From assembly GCF_900108025.1 (NCBI RefSeq), contig NZ_FNUS01000001.1:1-64000 (forward strand): a DNA stretch of 64,000 nt, given 5' to 3'. Below the pieces are notes generated by a model, which saw nothing but the letters and a program-made list of their open reading frames with translations, made no database searches and was not told the DNA's origin. Of the stretch, positions 6,968 to 16,063 are shown piece after piece (position 1 is the stretch's first letter; each line of letters opens with the position of its first letter). The stretch comes from Halpernia humi. Its GTDB lineage: Bacteria; Bacteroidota; Bacteroidia; Flavobacteriales; Weeksellaceae. A program made the position numbers and the translations under genes.

Positions 6968-7507
6968 GTGAAATTATTTCGGAAAAATATAGGTTGGATT
7001 ATTGGCTTAATTTTAATTTCATTTAATACTTTCTATCTTCAACCTGAAGTTGAAAAAAGTTATTTAAATTTTGATATCGAGAACTTTACGAAAATGTATT
7101 ATCTTAAAATTATAATTATAGCAACTTTAATTCTTGTAATGTCAATAATTGTTTATAGTTTAATTAAGAAAAAATCCTTTGAAATCATTTCAGGTTATTT
7201 TTTAGGCTTGATTTTATTCTGTTTTATTTTTTTCTTCGTAATGCAATCTTTTTTAACTTCAGTAATTTTGTTTCTAAATAAATTAGAATCGCAGAATCCG
7301 CACAAGGAAGTTTACAAAATACTTTATATAAAAGATAATTACAATTTTACTGCCTATAATATCAAAAGAGATAACGATTTTATCCGTGATGAAAATTATT
7401 TAAATCAAAAACAAAAAGAAAATCTTAAAAACCTAAAAGTTGGAGATACTTTAGTTTTTCAAATGCATGAAGGTTTTTTTGGCGTAGATTACATCGATAA
7501 GAATTAA
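6968..7507 (+). CDS. Hypothetical membrane protein
   Basis: 179 residues from GTG 6968; an in-frame TAA lies just upstream, which bounds the start. Three hydrophobic segments (about 9-25, 46-67, 74-97) precede a soluble tail containing VGDTLVFQMHEGFFGVDYI near the end. No family recognised. It follows the helicase by 31 bases and may be read from the same transcript. Confidence 0.6.
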   Translation: MKLFRKNIGWIIGLILISFNTFYLQPEVEKSYLNFDIENFTKMYYLKIIIIATLILVMSIIVYSLIKKKSFEIISGYFLGLILFCFIFFFVMQSFLTSVILFLNKLESQNPHKEVYKILYIKDNYNFTAYNIKRDNDFIRDENYLNQKQKENLKNLKVGDTLVFQMHEGFFGVDYIDKN

Positions 7508-7556
7508 ATTAAATTTTTACCTAAATTATTATTTTTAATGTTATCAAATTATTCAA

Positions 7557-7564
7557 TAAATTTG
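7557..7564 (+). promoter_or_regulatory. Putative -7 element for the MerR-family gene
   Basis: TAAATTTG, an exact consensus match 20 bases before the ATG. Confidence 0.45.
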
Positions 7565-7584
7565 TTCTCTCGACATCCACAAAT

Positions 7585-7914
7585 ATGAATCTCAATTTAC
7601 CAGATAAACTTTACTATTCCATCGGCGAGGTTGCAAAAGCCTTTGATGTAAATGCCTCATTGATAAGATATTGGGAGAACGAATTTCCGATTATTAAGCC
7701 AAAAAAAAATAAAAAAGGGAACCGCTATTTTACGCCGGCTGATATTGATAACTTAAAAATAATTTACCATTTGGTAAAAGAAAAAGGCTACACTTTAGAT
7801 GGCGCAAGAGTAGCACTCACTACCAATGCGAAAATTTCTGAAACCGTTTCTATGATTGATCGTTTAGAGTTTGTGAAAGCAGAATTGCTGAAATTAAAAG
7901 ACAGTTTGGGTTAA
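7585..7914 (+). CDS. MerR-family transcriptional regulator
   Basis: 109 residues. The winged helix-turn-helix is at the N-terminus: YYSIGEVAKAFDVNASLIRYWENEF (about 10-34) followed by the NRYFTPADIDNLKIIYHLV wing and helix, the classic MerR DNA-binding layout. The C-terminal part (about 75-109) is a helix that could dimerise; there is no long effector-binding domain or cysteine sensor, so a metal-sensing role is unlikely. It is a compact type common in flavobacteria with unknown targets. Its stop overlaps the stop of the convergent lipoprotein gene. Confidence 0.85.
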   Translation: MNLNLPDKLYYSIGEVAKAFDVNASLIRYWENEFPIIKPKKNKKGNRYFTPADIDNLKIIYHLVKEKGYTLDGARVALTTNAKISETVSMIDRLEFVKAELLKLKDSLG

Positions 7915-8351
7915 TTTTTATTTTCATCCGTATTATTCACAAAATTTATTTTTTTCTGTAAATCGTCTAAATCACTTTTTATATCATCAATTTTGCTTTG
8001 AATTTTAGACATCTTTTGGTTGCTTTTAGATAATTTTTCGTTTACTTTTTCTGCGTTGCGCAAAACCTTTTTGGCATCAGCAGCGCTGCTTGCAATAGTT
8101 CCAGGTTTATTATCTGTGGAAAAATCAGAAACATTTCGTTCTGCTTTTTTATTGTATTTTTCGGCTTCAGCCTTTAAATTTTCGTTATTAATTCTTTCTT
8201 TTTCTAAATCAATTTTCAATTCGTTTAACTTTTGATTTTGTTTTAAAACTTCTTGTCTTGCTTCTAATTTTTGTAATTCTGGTGATTTTGAACCGCAAGA
8301 AATTAAAGATAAGGAGATTGAAAATGCTAAAGGTAAAATGAAATTTTTCAT
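7911..8351 (-). CDS. Coiled-coil lipoprotein, unknown function
   Basis: 146 residues with a lipoprotein signal (lipobox LISC, cysteine at 19). The mature part is rich in K, E, N and Q with two predicted coiled-coil stretches (about 25-75 and 95-135) joined by a short linker. It probably sits in the envelope as a fibrous lipoprotein. No catalytic motif. It is convergent with the MerR gene, overlapping by a few bases. Confidence 0.65.
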   Translation of the reverse strand: MKNFILPLAFSISLSLISCGSKSPELQKLEARQEVLKQNQKLNELKIDLEKERINNENLKAEAEKYNKKAERNVSDFSTDNKPGTIASSAADAKKVLRNAEKVNEKLSKSNQKMSKIQSKIDDIKSDLDDLQKKINFVNNTDENKN

Positions 8352-8429
8352 AAAAATGTTATATTAAAATTAATTCGCGATCAAAGTAAAATTCGTGCCA
8401 AGTTTTAGATTTATTGGTCTTTTTAAAAC

Positions 8430-9419
8430 CTAAAAACTAAACTCTTCATAAAATTGCTCTGTTTCCGCAATTACTTCATCCATTTCCGCTAAAGTGAAAA
8501 CTTCTAAAAATTTTACTCTAAATTCTTTAAAATGGGGAATTCCTCGGAAATAATTGCCATAATGTTGGCGCATTTCTATTAAGCCTAATTTTTCGCCTTT
8601 CCATTCTGCGCTCCATTTTGCGTGTTGACGAACGGCTTCTAAACGCTCTGCAATTGTAGGTTTTGCTAAATTTTCTCCAGTTTTAAAGAAATGTTTTACT
8701 TCATTAAAAATCCAGGGATAACCAATGGCGCCGCGACCAATCATTATGCCGTCACAATCGTATTTTTGTTTATATTCAAGCGCTTTTTCCGGTGAGTTGA
8801 CATCGCCGTTTCCAAAAATAGGGATTTCAATATTTGGATTATTTTTTACTTTAGAAATATAACTCCAGTCGGCTTCACCTTTATACATTTGCGCACGAGT
8901 TCTGGCGTGAATTGTAAGTGCTTTTATTCCTGTTTCTTGCAATCTTTCTGCAACTTCCATAATATTAATGGAATTGTTGTCCCAACCAAGACGGGTTTTC
9001 ACAGTTACGGGCAAATGTGTAGAATTTACGACGGCTTTCGTAAGGCGAATCATTAAATCTATATCTTTCAAAACGCCTGCACCTGCGCCTTTGCAAACTA
9101 CTTTTTTTACTGGGCATCCGAAATTAATGTCCACCAAATCTGGTTCTACAGTTTCTACAATTTTGGCGGAAAGTGCCATTGCTTCTTCATCGCCGCCAAA
9201 AATTTGAATTCCAACTGGGCGTTCATAATCGAAAATATCTAGTTTTTGTCGGCTTTTCATGGCATCGCGAATGAGGCCTTCAGAAGAAATAAATTCAGAA
9301 TACATCAAATCTGCGCCGTGCATTTTGCACAAACGGCGAAACGGCGGATCTGAAACATCTTCCATTGGTGCGAGAAGCAAAGGAAAGTCGGGGAGTTCTA
9401 TATTTCCGATTTTTATCAT
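8430..9419 (-). CDS. dusB: tRNA-dihydrouridine synthase
   Basis: Flavin enzyme reducing uridine to dihydrouridine in the tRNA D-loop with NAD(P)H. The 329-residue TIM barrel shows LAPMEDVSDPPFRRL (about 16-30), the catalytic cysteine in INFGCPVKKVVCKGAGAGVL (about 98-117), VKTRLGWD, a phosphate-binding GNGDV and GIMIGRGAIGYPWIF. It matches the DusB subgroup (dihydrouridine 17 in E. coli); the exact target position here is inferred. The gene stands alone between a lipoprotein and a ChaN-like gene, both on the same strand with gaps. Confidence 0.94.
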   Translation of the reverse strand: MIKIGNIELPDFPLLLAPMEDVSDPPFRRLCKMHGADLMYSEFISSEGLIRDAMKSRQKLDIFDYERPVGIQIFGGDEEAMALSAKIVETVEPDLVDINFGCPVKKVVCKGAGAGVLKDIDLMIRLTKAVVNSTHLPVTVKTRLGWDNNSINIMEVAERLQETGIKALTIHARTRAQMYKGEADWSYISKVKNNPNIEIPIFGNGDVNSPEKALEYKQKYDCDGIMIGRGAIGYPWIFNEVKHFFKTGENLAKPTIAERLEAVRQHAKWSAEWKGEKLGLIEMRQHYGNYFRGIPHFKEFRVKFLEVFTLAEMDEVIAETEQFYEEFSF

Positions 9420-9481
9420 GGTGCAAAAATAAGGTTAATGTAACAAATTACCAATCTAACAGTTTAGCAATTTCAAAACCC

Positions 9482-10351
9482 TTAGTACGTTTTCGTCATA
9501 TCTTCCGGAATTACCAAGTTGAAAGTCGTTGGTTTGTAGTCTTTTTGTGGTGTTTTTAAAGATTTGTCATCACTTTCAAAAATAGAAATTACCGCAATTT
9601 TTAAGTTGGGATTTTTTTGTTTTAAATACCAGTAAATCCCGCCAAATTCTTTGCTGTGATAATCGCCATTAAAATGCAGAAAAGTGTAACCAGGTTTTAA
9701 ATTATTAGTGATAGATTCCGCCATTGTCGCATCCTTCGTCGCTTGTGCGGCTACAAAATTCATCGCTTTATCGCCCGCATGTTCTCCCATCATCGTTTTC
9801 ATTTCTTCGTAACCGGGCGTTTCTAAAGTTACAGAAATAGGAAGTTTTGCAAATAAATTTTTGTCATTTTCTGGTAAATAATTTAAAGAATTTAAACCTT
9901 CTTTTGCTACCATCGAAGCGAATTTTCGTGGAATATTAGTGGCAATAAATTCTAGATTTTTATCTTTTGCAAAATCTACAAGCGGCCGGTAATCAGTTTC
10001 ATAATTATTCCAAAGTCGCACAGAATCTTTCAGGTTTTTTGCTAAAATTTTTCCGTTGAGATATTGGTTTAGTTGCGCTTGATTATCGCGCTCAAACATT
10101 TCTGCACCTAAAATAATTTTTCCTTCTTTTTGCGTGTAGAGTTCTTCCGCAATTTTTAGTTCAAGCCAATGTATGATGGAATTGTTGTGATATTCACCAA
10201 ACAAAACCACATCATATTTTGATAGATTTTTTACTAATTTTTCGGTGTTTACTTTCTTGCCATTTTGATTGTAAAACTGAAATGCTTTCAAATCTTGCGC
10301 TTTCAAACTCGCAAAACTGAAGATGATTAATAGAATAAAATATTTTTTCAT
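9482..10351 (-). CDS. ChaN-like secreted protein (Tiki/ChaN superfamily)
   Basis: 289 residues with a signal peptide (1-18, cleavage near LKA-Q). The family signature FGEYHNNSIIH (about 51-61) and a C-terminal HFNGDYHS (about 225-232) place it in the ChaN/Tiki superfamily, whose members bind haem (ChaN) or act as metal-dependent proteases (Tiki). No lipobox cysteine is present at the leader end, unlike ChaN lipoproteins. Haem binding or proteolysis cannot be told apart from sequence alone. Confidence 0.8.
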   Translation of the reverse strand: MKKYFILLIIFSFASLKAQDLKAFQFYNQNGKKVNTEKLVKNLSKYDVVLFGEYHNNSIIHWLELKIAEELYTQKEGKIILGAEMFERDNQAQLNQYLNGKILAKNLKDSVRLWNNYETDYRPLVDFAKDKNLEFIATNIPRKFASMVAKEGLNSLNYLPENDKNLFAKLPISVTLETPGYEEMKTMMGEHAGDKAMNFVAAQATKDATMAESITNNLKPGYTFLHFNGDYHSKEFGGIYWYLKQKNPNLKIAVISIFESDDKSLKTPQKDYKPTTFNLVIPEDMTKTY

Positions 10352-10405
10352 TTGTAGCTAATTATTTATTTTTTTTTAAACCTCACAACTCAACAATTTC
10401 ACGCC

Positions 10406-13400
10406 TTAGAAACTCGCCTTCACTTGCACACTTCCAATATGAATGGTTCTTTCGCCGGAATTTCGACCTTCATAGTTTAAATCTAAATTGATGAAAGAAT
10501 TAATCGGCTGTTGCAAAAATAAGGACCAAACTTGGTTTTTGCCCGGTTTTAAACCATCAAGCATTTGGTTGCCCACTATGCTGAAACTATTGCCTGTAAA
10601 GTTATTATTTATAAGCGAAAAATTAGCGCGCAAAGACGATTTTCGCCATTGCCATTGCAAAGTTCCGGTGAAATCTAAAGTTTTCAGATTTTCTGCGCCA
10701 TCAAGTCGTCTTTTTTCTCGGAATGATGCGTAAAGCTCGGTTTGCAAAGCATCGGTGAATTTGTACGTCGCTTTCGGTTTGGTTTCAAAATTTTGAAGTT
10801 TATAATCGCGAGACGTAAAAATTTCTGAAGAATTTTGAATATTTGCGGTATTATTTTCCCAATCGATGCGGAAATCTTTATTAAATAAATAGCCGATATT
10901 TAGAAAATGTGAACTTTGGTTGCGCTCTTCTGTGCTAAAATTGGCATTAATTAAATTATCATTTTTTATAAATCTGTAGCTTCCATTCCAGCCCGATTTA
11001 TCGGTTGGATTAAATTGCATTGAACCTAGAAAATTTTGATTTTTTAAAATTTGCTCTGCATTTTTTTCGAATGGATTTAAAACTAAAACTTGGTCTTTTT
11101 TATAAAAAGAATTTTCAGAAAGCAAAGAAACATTAAAATTCCAACGTTTAAGAAATTGATTTTCAGACCCTAAAACTGCTGAGGGATTAACGAATAAAGC
11201 TAATTGCAATTTATTTTTGTTTGATGGCAAATAGGTCACCGTGTTCGTATAAACTCTTATATATTGGGCTAAATCTGAATATTCTGCCACTTCAAATTCA
11301 TCAATTTGTTGAATTCCATCGCCGTTATAATCCGTCCATTTATAAACACCTTGTCCGTCGGTCACTTTTAAATATTGAAATTCTCGCTGCGCTTCTTGCC
11401 CATTTCCAAGTTCGTAGAATGCTTGTAAACGCATACCATTATTAAATAATTTCTGATTATAAAGTAAATTTCCAACTACAAAATCTTGGTTTTGAGTATT
11501 TTGATTTAATGCATTATTGTAGAAAAATTTCCGATAATGAACCAAGGTGCTTAAACTTGTATTTTGTGTTTTAATAATTTCACTTTCAAGCATTAAGCCT
11601 AAAATCTGATTGGTGTTTTGCAAGCGATTATCGCGCACAGAATCATTATTTCTGAAATATACTTTGGCCAAAAATTTTGTTCGAGTAGAATCGCCAATTT
11701 TTTTCTGTAAAAAAACTTCTTTCCAACTATAACTCTTTATATCTAACAACGATGTTGCATTATAATTTTTAAGATTATGCTCAAAACTTCCGCCAATTCC
11801 CCAACTTCCTTTCGGCGCTAAATATTCTGAAATAATTTTGCCGCGAGAAAAGTTGGTGTTTTGTTCAATCGCCGTGGTGTTCAAGTATGAAACCGAACCG
11901 CTTGTTAAAATTTTTCCTGTTTTTAGACCAAAATCTACATCGTTTTTAACGCCCTTGTACGCGTTTTTTTCATCTAAATAATTGAGTTTATAATTAAAAA
12001 AAGATTTTTCTCCAAACTGGTTTAAAAAACTAAAAATTAAACGATTTTGTGTCTTTTGGTTAAACTCTTGGGCTAAATTGAAATCCCTCGAAAATTCTAC
12101 ATCATTTATTCTATCTAAAATATGAAATTGAGAATTTATATGCTGAAATTCTAAACTCGGCGTGCCACTCCAGTTGTTTTTTCTAAAGGTTTTATATCCA
12201 AAAATTCGTGTAGCGTAGCCCATATTTTCGGAGTTGTTTTTTGAAGAAAATAAGTTTACATCATAATTGCTTAAAGAGAAATCGGCACCAATTTTTCCTT
12301 CTTTAATTTTATATTCTGCATTGCCAGAAAAAACTTGAGATTTTACGGGTGCAGGTAATTTTCTCACAGCGCGATAACTTCCCAAATTTGGACCTACATA
12401 TTCAAAAACGCGCCCATTATTAATAGTTTGCTTAATACTATAATCTCCCAAATTTTCGCCAAAATAAGTGAAAGAAACTTGGTAAAGCGTCTGTGTTTTA
12501 TCGGTTGAAAATTGGTAATAATTTCCACTGGAACCGGTGATTAATTGATAGAGAATTTTGTTTACATCATAATCTGTAACGACGCCAGAAGGTGCAAACA
12601 TTAAATCTGGATTGCTGCCTGCGTTTACTAAAATTTGTTCATCTTCTTTGCTTAAATTTAAAGAAAGTGGTGCATTTTTATTATCGTTTTCTAAAAACCA
12701 ATTGAAGCCTAATTTTAATTTTTCACGTTCGTGCTGTACACTTCCGGTGACTAGAAATCTGGTATAATTTCGGTTGGTATAATTGTATGAAATTGTGATA
12801 AAATTTTGTTTAAAAATCGGTCGGTAACTTGTAAAAGTAAGTTCGCCAGTGTTATAATTAATCACATAATCTTGGTTTTCGCCGCGTTTCATTAAAATTC
12901 CGTCAATAAAAACTTGTTCGGAACCCGAAAGAATAGTAATGAATTGTTCGCCATTTTTCCCTGTTAATCGGTACGGACCTTGGTTGCCTTCAATCCCTTG
13001 AAAGCGAATTCTATAAAATTCACTTCTAGCGATTCCTGCTGATAAATCGAAAAAAGTTTTATTTTCTTTCCCCAGTTTTGTTTGGAATTGCAAGCCTAAA
13101 CTTTTCCTTTGATAGCGCCCGAAGTAGGTTTTAGCATCAATTAAATCTACATGCCCGGCTCGCAAAATTGAATTTTTTTTAATATTTAATTGAATATAGA
13201 TTTTATCAAACTCCTCTAAAGTCTGTGTATAGCCATCGGCTTGGATGGGTAAATTATGATCTGAAATACTCGCTAAAACTGAAACATCTTTAGATAATTG
13301 TCCGGAAATTTGAAGATTCAAAGAAGATTGCACAGATTGTCCTTGGTTGTTTCCAAAGGTAATACCGCGAATAATGGATCCGTTAGAACTGATGTTTCCA

Positions 13401-13639
13401 AAAGTAGATTTGTTGGGATTTTTCACCAAAACTGCTTCATCAACAATGATTTTATTTCTTGTGCGAACAAAATCTAAAGTGTCTTTTGTGAAATAATCTT
13501 TCTCAATTTTTTGTGAAATAAGGCTGTCTTTTGATATAGAATCATTTTTAATATTGGGGTTTTTCCATGTGAATATTTGGGAAAATCCTAAAGAAAACCC
13601 AAATGAACAAAATAGAATAAATAGAATTTTTTTTGCCAA
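10406..13639 (-). CDS. Large outer-membrane beta-barrel protein, unknown function
   Basis: 1077 residues with a signal peptide (1-20). After a linker of about 70 residues, the chain is continuous alternating strand sequence typical of a large barrel, ending in a hydrophobic strand with terminal F. A recognisable stretch near residues 215-270 (GNQGPYRLTGKNG... to YNTGELTF) occurs in a widespread but uncharacterised family of Bacteroidota outer-membrane proteins. There is no TonB box, plug domain or sorting domain. TTG at 13639 is used as start because a stop lies two codons upstream. Function is not assignable. Confidence 0.75.
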   Translation of the reverse strand: MAKKILFILFCSFGFSLGFSQIFTWKNPNIKNDSISKDSLISQKIEKDYFTKDTLDFVRTRNKIIVDEAVLVKNPNKSTFGNISSNGSIIRGITFGNNQGQSVQSSLNLQISGQLSKDVSVLASISDHNLPIQADGYTQTLEEFDKIYIQLNIKKNSILRAGHVDLIDAKTYFGRYQRKSLGLQFQTKLGKENKTFFDLSAGIARSEFYRIRFQGIEGNQGPYRLTGKNGEQFITILSGSEQVFIDGILMKRGENQDYVINYNTGELTFTSYRPIFKQNFITISYNYTNRNYTRFLVTGSVQHEREKLKLGFNWFLENDNKNAPLSLNLSKEDEQILVNAGSNPDLMFAPSGVVTDYDVNKILYQLITGSSGNYYQFSTDKTQTLYQVSFTYFGENLGDYSIKQTINNGRVFEYVGPNLGSYRAVRKLPAPVKSQVFSGNAEYKIKEGKIGADFSLSNYDVNLFSSKNNSENMGYATRIFGYKTFRKNNWSGTPSLEFQHINSQFHILDRINDVEFSRDFNLAQEFNQKTQNRLIFSFLNQFGEKSFFNYKLNYLDEKNAYKGVKNDVDFGLKTGKILTSGSVSYLNTTAIEQNTNFSRGKIISEYLAPKGSWGIGGSFEHNLKNYNATSLLDIKSYSWKEVFLQKKIGDSTRTKFLAKVYFRNNDSVRDNRLQNTNQILGLMLESEIIKTQNTSLSTLVHYRKFFYNNALNQNTQNQDFVVGNLLYNQKLFNNGMRLQAFYELGNGQEAQREFQYLKVTDGQGVYKWTDYNGDGIQQIDEFEVAEYSDLAQYIRVYTNTVTYLPSNKNKLQLALFVNPSAVLGSENQFLKRWNFNVSLLSENSFYKKDQVLVLNPFEKNAEQILKNQNFLGSMQFNPTDKSGWNGSYRFIKNDNLINANFSTEERNQSSHFLNIGYLFNKDFRIDWENNTANIQNSSEIFTSRDYKLQNFETKPKATYKFTDALQTELYASFREKRRLDGAENLKTLDFTGTLQWQWRKSSLRANFSLINNNFTGNSFSIVGNQMLDGLKPGKNQVWSLFLQQPINSFINLDLNYEGRNSGERTIHIGSVQVKASF

Positions 13640-13716
13640 ATATTAAATTAAAAGTGCTGTGAAAGTAGTAAAATTTCAGTTATTATTATTTAACTTAAAA
13701 TTCACATTAAAATTAT

Positions 13717-13745
13717 TTTGCTTTCTCTAATTTTTGTTAATTTTG
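13717..13745 (+). promoter_or_regulatory. Promoter for the first T9SS-cargo gene
   Basis: TTTG at 13717-13720 and TAATTTTG at 13738-13745 match the Bacteroidota -33/-7 pair with normal spacing, 25 bases before the ATG at 13770. Confidence 0.5.
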
Positions 13746-13769
13746 TTATCAAATATTAACTTTTTAATT

Positions 13770-14507
13770 ATGAAAAAACTTTATTCTTTAGTCGCAATTG
13801 CAATGTTTTCAGCAACAGCAATTGCACAAACAACAGTTGCATTTGACTTTTCTGCGCAAGGCTATACAAATGCGCAAGCCGTTTCTGCTGGTACAATTGA
13901 TTCTAATGTGTCTTTTACTACAGCTCAAAATGGAAGTGGTACTGCACCAACCTACTATAATTCCGGTTCTGCGCTTAGGTTTTATGCGAATAGTGCCGAT
14001 GGAAATGGTAATAGCATTACTTTAGTCCCAACAAGTGGTAAAGAAATTACAGATTTAGTTATTAATTCTGTTTCTGCTACTTACACACCATCTCTTACAT
14101 ACAGCGTAGATGGTGGAGCGCCTGTAACTATTGCTGCTACTGGCAGTTCTTATACAATATCTGGTATAAATGCTAGTTCTTCTTTAGAAGTTAAAAATGC
14201 TGTAAGTGGCGCAACTACGCAATTACGTATACAAACTCTAAGCGTAACTTACACTAATAGCACTTTAGCAGTAGGTGATGTAAATTCTACAAAAGTAAGT
14301 TTGGTAAAAAATACTTCCGTAAAAAACAGTTTATATTTTGCAGCAAAAGCAAATGTGCAAATCGTAAATACAAACGGGCAAGTTGTAAAATCTGCACAAG
14401 TTGATAACGGAACTTTATTGGATGTTTCTGGTCTTGCAAAAGGATTTTATATCGTAACTGGTGTTGTAGATGGCAGAAAAATTTCACAAAAAATTATTAA
14501 AAACTAA
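13770..14507 (+). CDS. Secreted protein with type A T9SS sorting domain
   Basis: 245 residues from ATG 13770 (MKKLYSLVAIAMF); upstream codons of the frame are non-coding. Signal peptide to about 20 (ATAIA-Q). The middle is a beta-rich, T/S/N-rich domain of unknown role. The last 75 residues are a type A sorting domain (VQIVNTNGQVVKSAQ, then GLAKGFYIVTGVVDGRKISQKIIKN in two parts), so it should be moved to the surface by the T9SS. The sorting domain is nearly the same as that of the next gene, while the passenger domain is different. Confidence 0.85.
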   Translation: MKKLYSLVAIAMFSATAIAQTTVAFDFSAQGYTNAQAVSAGTIDSNVSFTTAQNGSGTAPTYYNSGSALRFYANSADGNGNSITLVPTSGKEITDLVINSVSATYTPSLTYSVDGGAPVTIAATGSSYTISGINASSSLEVKNAVSGATTQLRIQTLSVTYTNSTLAVGDVNSTKVSLVKNTSVKNSLYFAAKANVQIVNTNGQVVKSAQVDNGTLLDVSGLAKGFYIVTGVVDGRKISQKIIKN

Positions 14508-14529
14508 AATTAATTAAATGTTAATTTTG

Positions 14530-14560
14530 AACTGTTTCATTTTTATGAAGCAGTTTTTTT
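14530..14560 (+). terminator. Terminator after the first T9SS-cargo gene
   Basis: AACTGTTTCAT pairs with ATGAAGCAGTT around a TTTT loop and is followed by T residues. A very similar hairpin follows the next gene at 15432-15467. Confidence 0.8.
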
Positions 14561-14600
14561 GTAGCTTTACAATCTCAATATTTAATTAAAATTATTTAAA

Positions 14601-15416
14601 ATGAAAAAAATCTTTACAATTTTAGCCGTATCGGTGATTGCAATCGCAAGTGCACAAACCAATGCTTTTAAAGGATCAGACTTTGAAAACTTTACAGATT
14701 TTACTAATAGTATAAATTCTTATGGTTTAAAAGCTTATGCTACGCAAGGTGTGGGGCTAGGAGTTGGCGGCTCTGCTTCTCTAAATATTAACGCAACGCC
14801 AACTGGAAATGATTATGTTTTCACTGCTTTGGCAACAGCACCACTTCCTACAAATAAGAAAGAAATTACCTTAATGGTAAAAGGTGTGTCTGGTGGCAAA
14901 TCTTTGTCTTTCAATGTTTATATGACAGATGGTTCTTATTATGTGTTTAACTTAGGAGATTTATCTACATCTCCAGTAACATTGGCAGTATCGGCATCTA
15001 ACGATTATATCGGTACAATCAATACTGGTGGTGCTTATGTGAAAGTTACTTTGCCTTTAACTGGTTTAGCAAATATTAATGAAGATCCTACGAAAAATTT
15101 CTTTGCCGTGAAAGCAGGAAAAAATGCATTATTCAATATAGACATTGATGATATTAAAATCGTAGATGGAAATTTAGCAGTTGCAGATCTTACAAAAGCA
15201 AAGAAATCCCTAGTGAAAAATACAAATGTTTCTAATACAATTTCATTTGCAGGTAAATCTGATATTCAAATTTTAAATATGAACGGGCAAGTTGTAAAAA
15301 GTGCCTCTGTAAATGAAAATTCTCCTTTAAATATTTCTTCTTTAACCAAAGGTGTTTACATTGTTACAGGAAAAGTAGATGGTGAAACAGTTTCACAAAA
15401 AATCATTAAAAACTAA
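14601..15416 (+). CDS. Secreted protein with type A T9SS sorting domain, paralogue of next gene
   Basis: 271 residues; signal peptide 1-18 (IASA-Q). Mature N-terminus TNAFKGSDFENFTDFT begins a beta-sandwich-like domain ending at about 193 with NIDIDDIKI, resembling carbohydrate-binding or jelly-roll modules (inference). Residues about 195-271 form a type A sorting domain (SDIQILNMNGQVVKSASV, GVYIVTGKVDGE, KIIKN). It has its own terminator. The gene at 15503 repeats this domain without the sorting domain. Confidence 0.85.
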   Translation: MKKIFTILAVSVIAIASAQTNAFKGSDFENFTDFTNSINSYGLKAYATQGVGLGVGGSASLNINATPTGNDYVFTALATAPLPTNKKEITLMVKGVSGGKSLSFNVYMTDGSYYVFNLGDLSTSPVTLAVSASNDYIGTINTGGAYVKVTLPLTGLANINEDPTKNFFAVKAGKNALFNIDIDDIKIVDGNLAVADLTKAKKSLVKNTNVSNTISFAGKSDIQILNMNGQVVKSASVNENSPLNISSLTKGVYIVTGKVDGETVSQKIIKN

Positions 15417-15431
15417 AATAAAAGTTTTGAT

Positions 15432-15467
15432 AAAAAAACTGTTTCTTTTATGAAACAGTTTTTTTTT
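15432..15467 (+). terminator. Terminator after the second T9SS-cargo gene
   Basis: AAAACTGTTTC pairs with GAAACAGTTTT and runs into eight or more T. It is homologous to the hairpin at 14530-14560, consistent with local duplication. Confidence 0.8.
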
Positions 15468-15502
15468 GGCTAAAATTTAGTAATATTGATAAAAAATTTA
15501 AG

Positions 15503-16063
15503 ATGAAAAAGTTATTTTTAATTACCACAATCTGCACGCTCTCTTTTGCATCTGCACAAACAAATGCTTTCAAGGGTTCTGACTTTGAAAACTTTGCAGA
15601 CTTCACCAAAAGTCTAAACAATTATGGCCTGAAATCTTACGCCACACAAGATGCCGGAAATGGCGTGGGAGATTCTGCTGCCCTGAAAATTTCTACCACA
15701 ACAGATAGAAATGATTATGTTTTCACCGCGAACGGAACGGAAACACTTCCTGCAACTATCAAAGACATTACGTTTATGGTAAAAGGAACAGCAGACAAAT
15801 CTTTATCTATCAATCTTTACAAAACAGACGGCTCTTCTTATAAATTTAATATTGGTGATTTAAAAGCAGATGCTACAATTGAAGTTGCAGATAATAACAA
15901 TTATGCTGGCGTGATAAATACTAATGGAAAATATGTAAAAGTAACTTTAAATTGTGCAAGTTTAAAAGACATTAGCAGAGATAGTTCGAGTAATTTTTTT
16001 GCTATAAAAATCGGTAAAGAAGCTCCATATAATTTAGATATTGATGATATAAAAGTAAACTAA
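15503..16063 (+). CDS. Secreted paralogue lacking the T9SS sorting domain
   Basis: 186 residues; signal peptide 1-18 (FASA-Q). The mature part follows the 14601 product closely: TNAFKGSDFENFADFTKSLNNYGLKSYAT, then the same strand order to NLDIDDIKV. It then stops at the exact point where the paralogue enters its sorting domain. The TAA overlaps the stop of the convergent gene at 16060. It should reach the periplasm by Sec but has no visible signal for the T9SS. Whether this is decay or a periplasmic form is unclear. Confidence 0.75.
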   Translation: MKKLFLITTICTLSFASAQTNAFKGSDFENFADFTKSLNNYGLKSYATQDAGNGVGDSAALKISTTTDRNDYVFTANGTETLPATIKDITFMVKGTADKSLSINLYKTDGSSYKFNIGDLKADATIEVADNNNYAGVINTNGKYVKVTLNCASLKDISRDSSSNFFAIKIGKEAPYNLDIDDIKVN

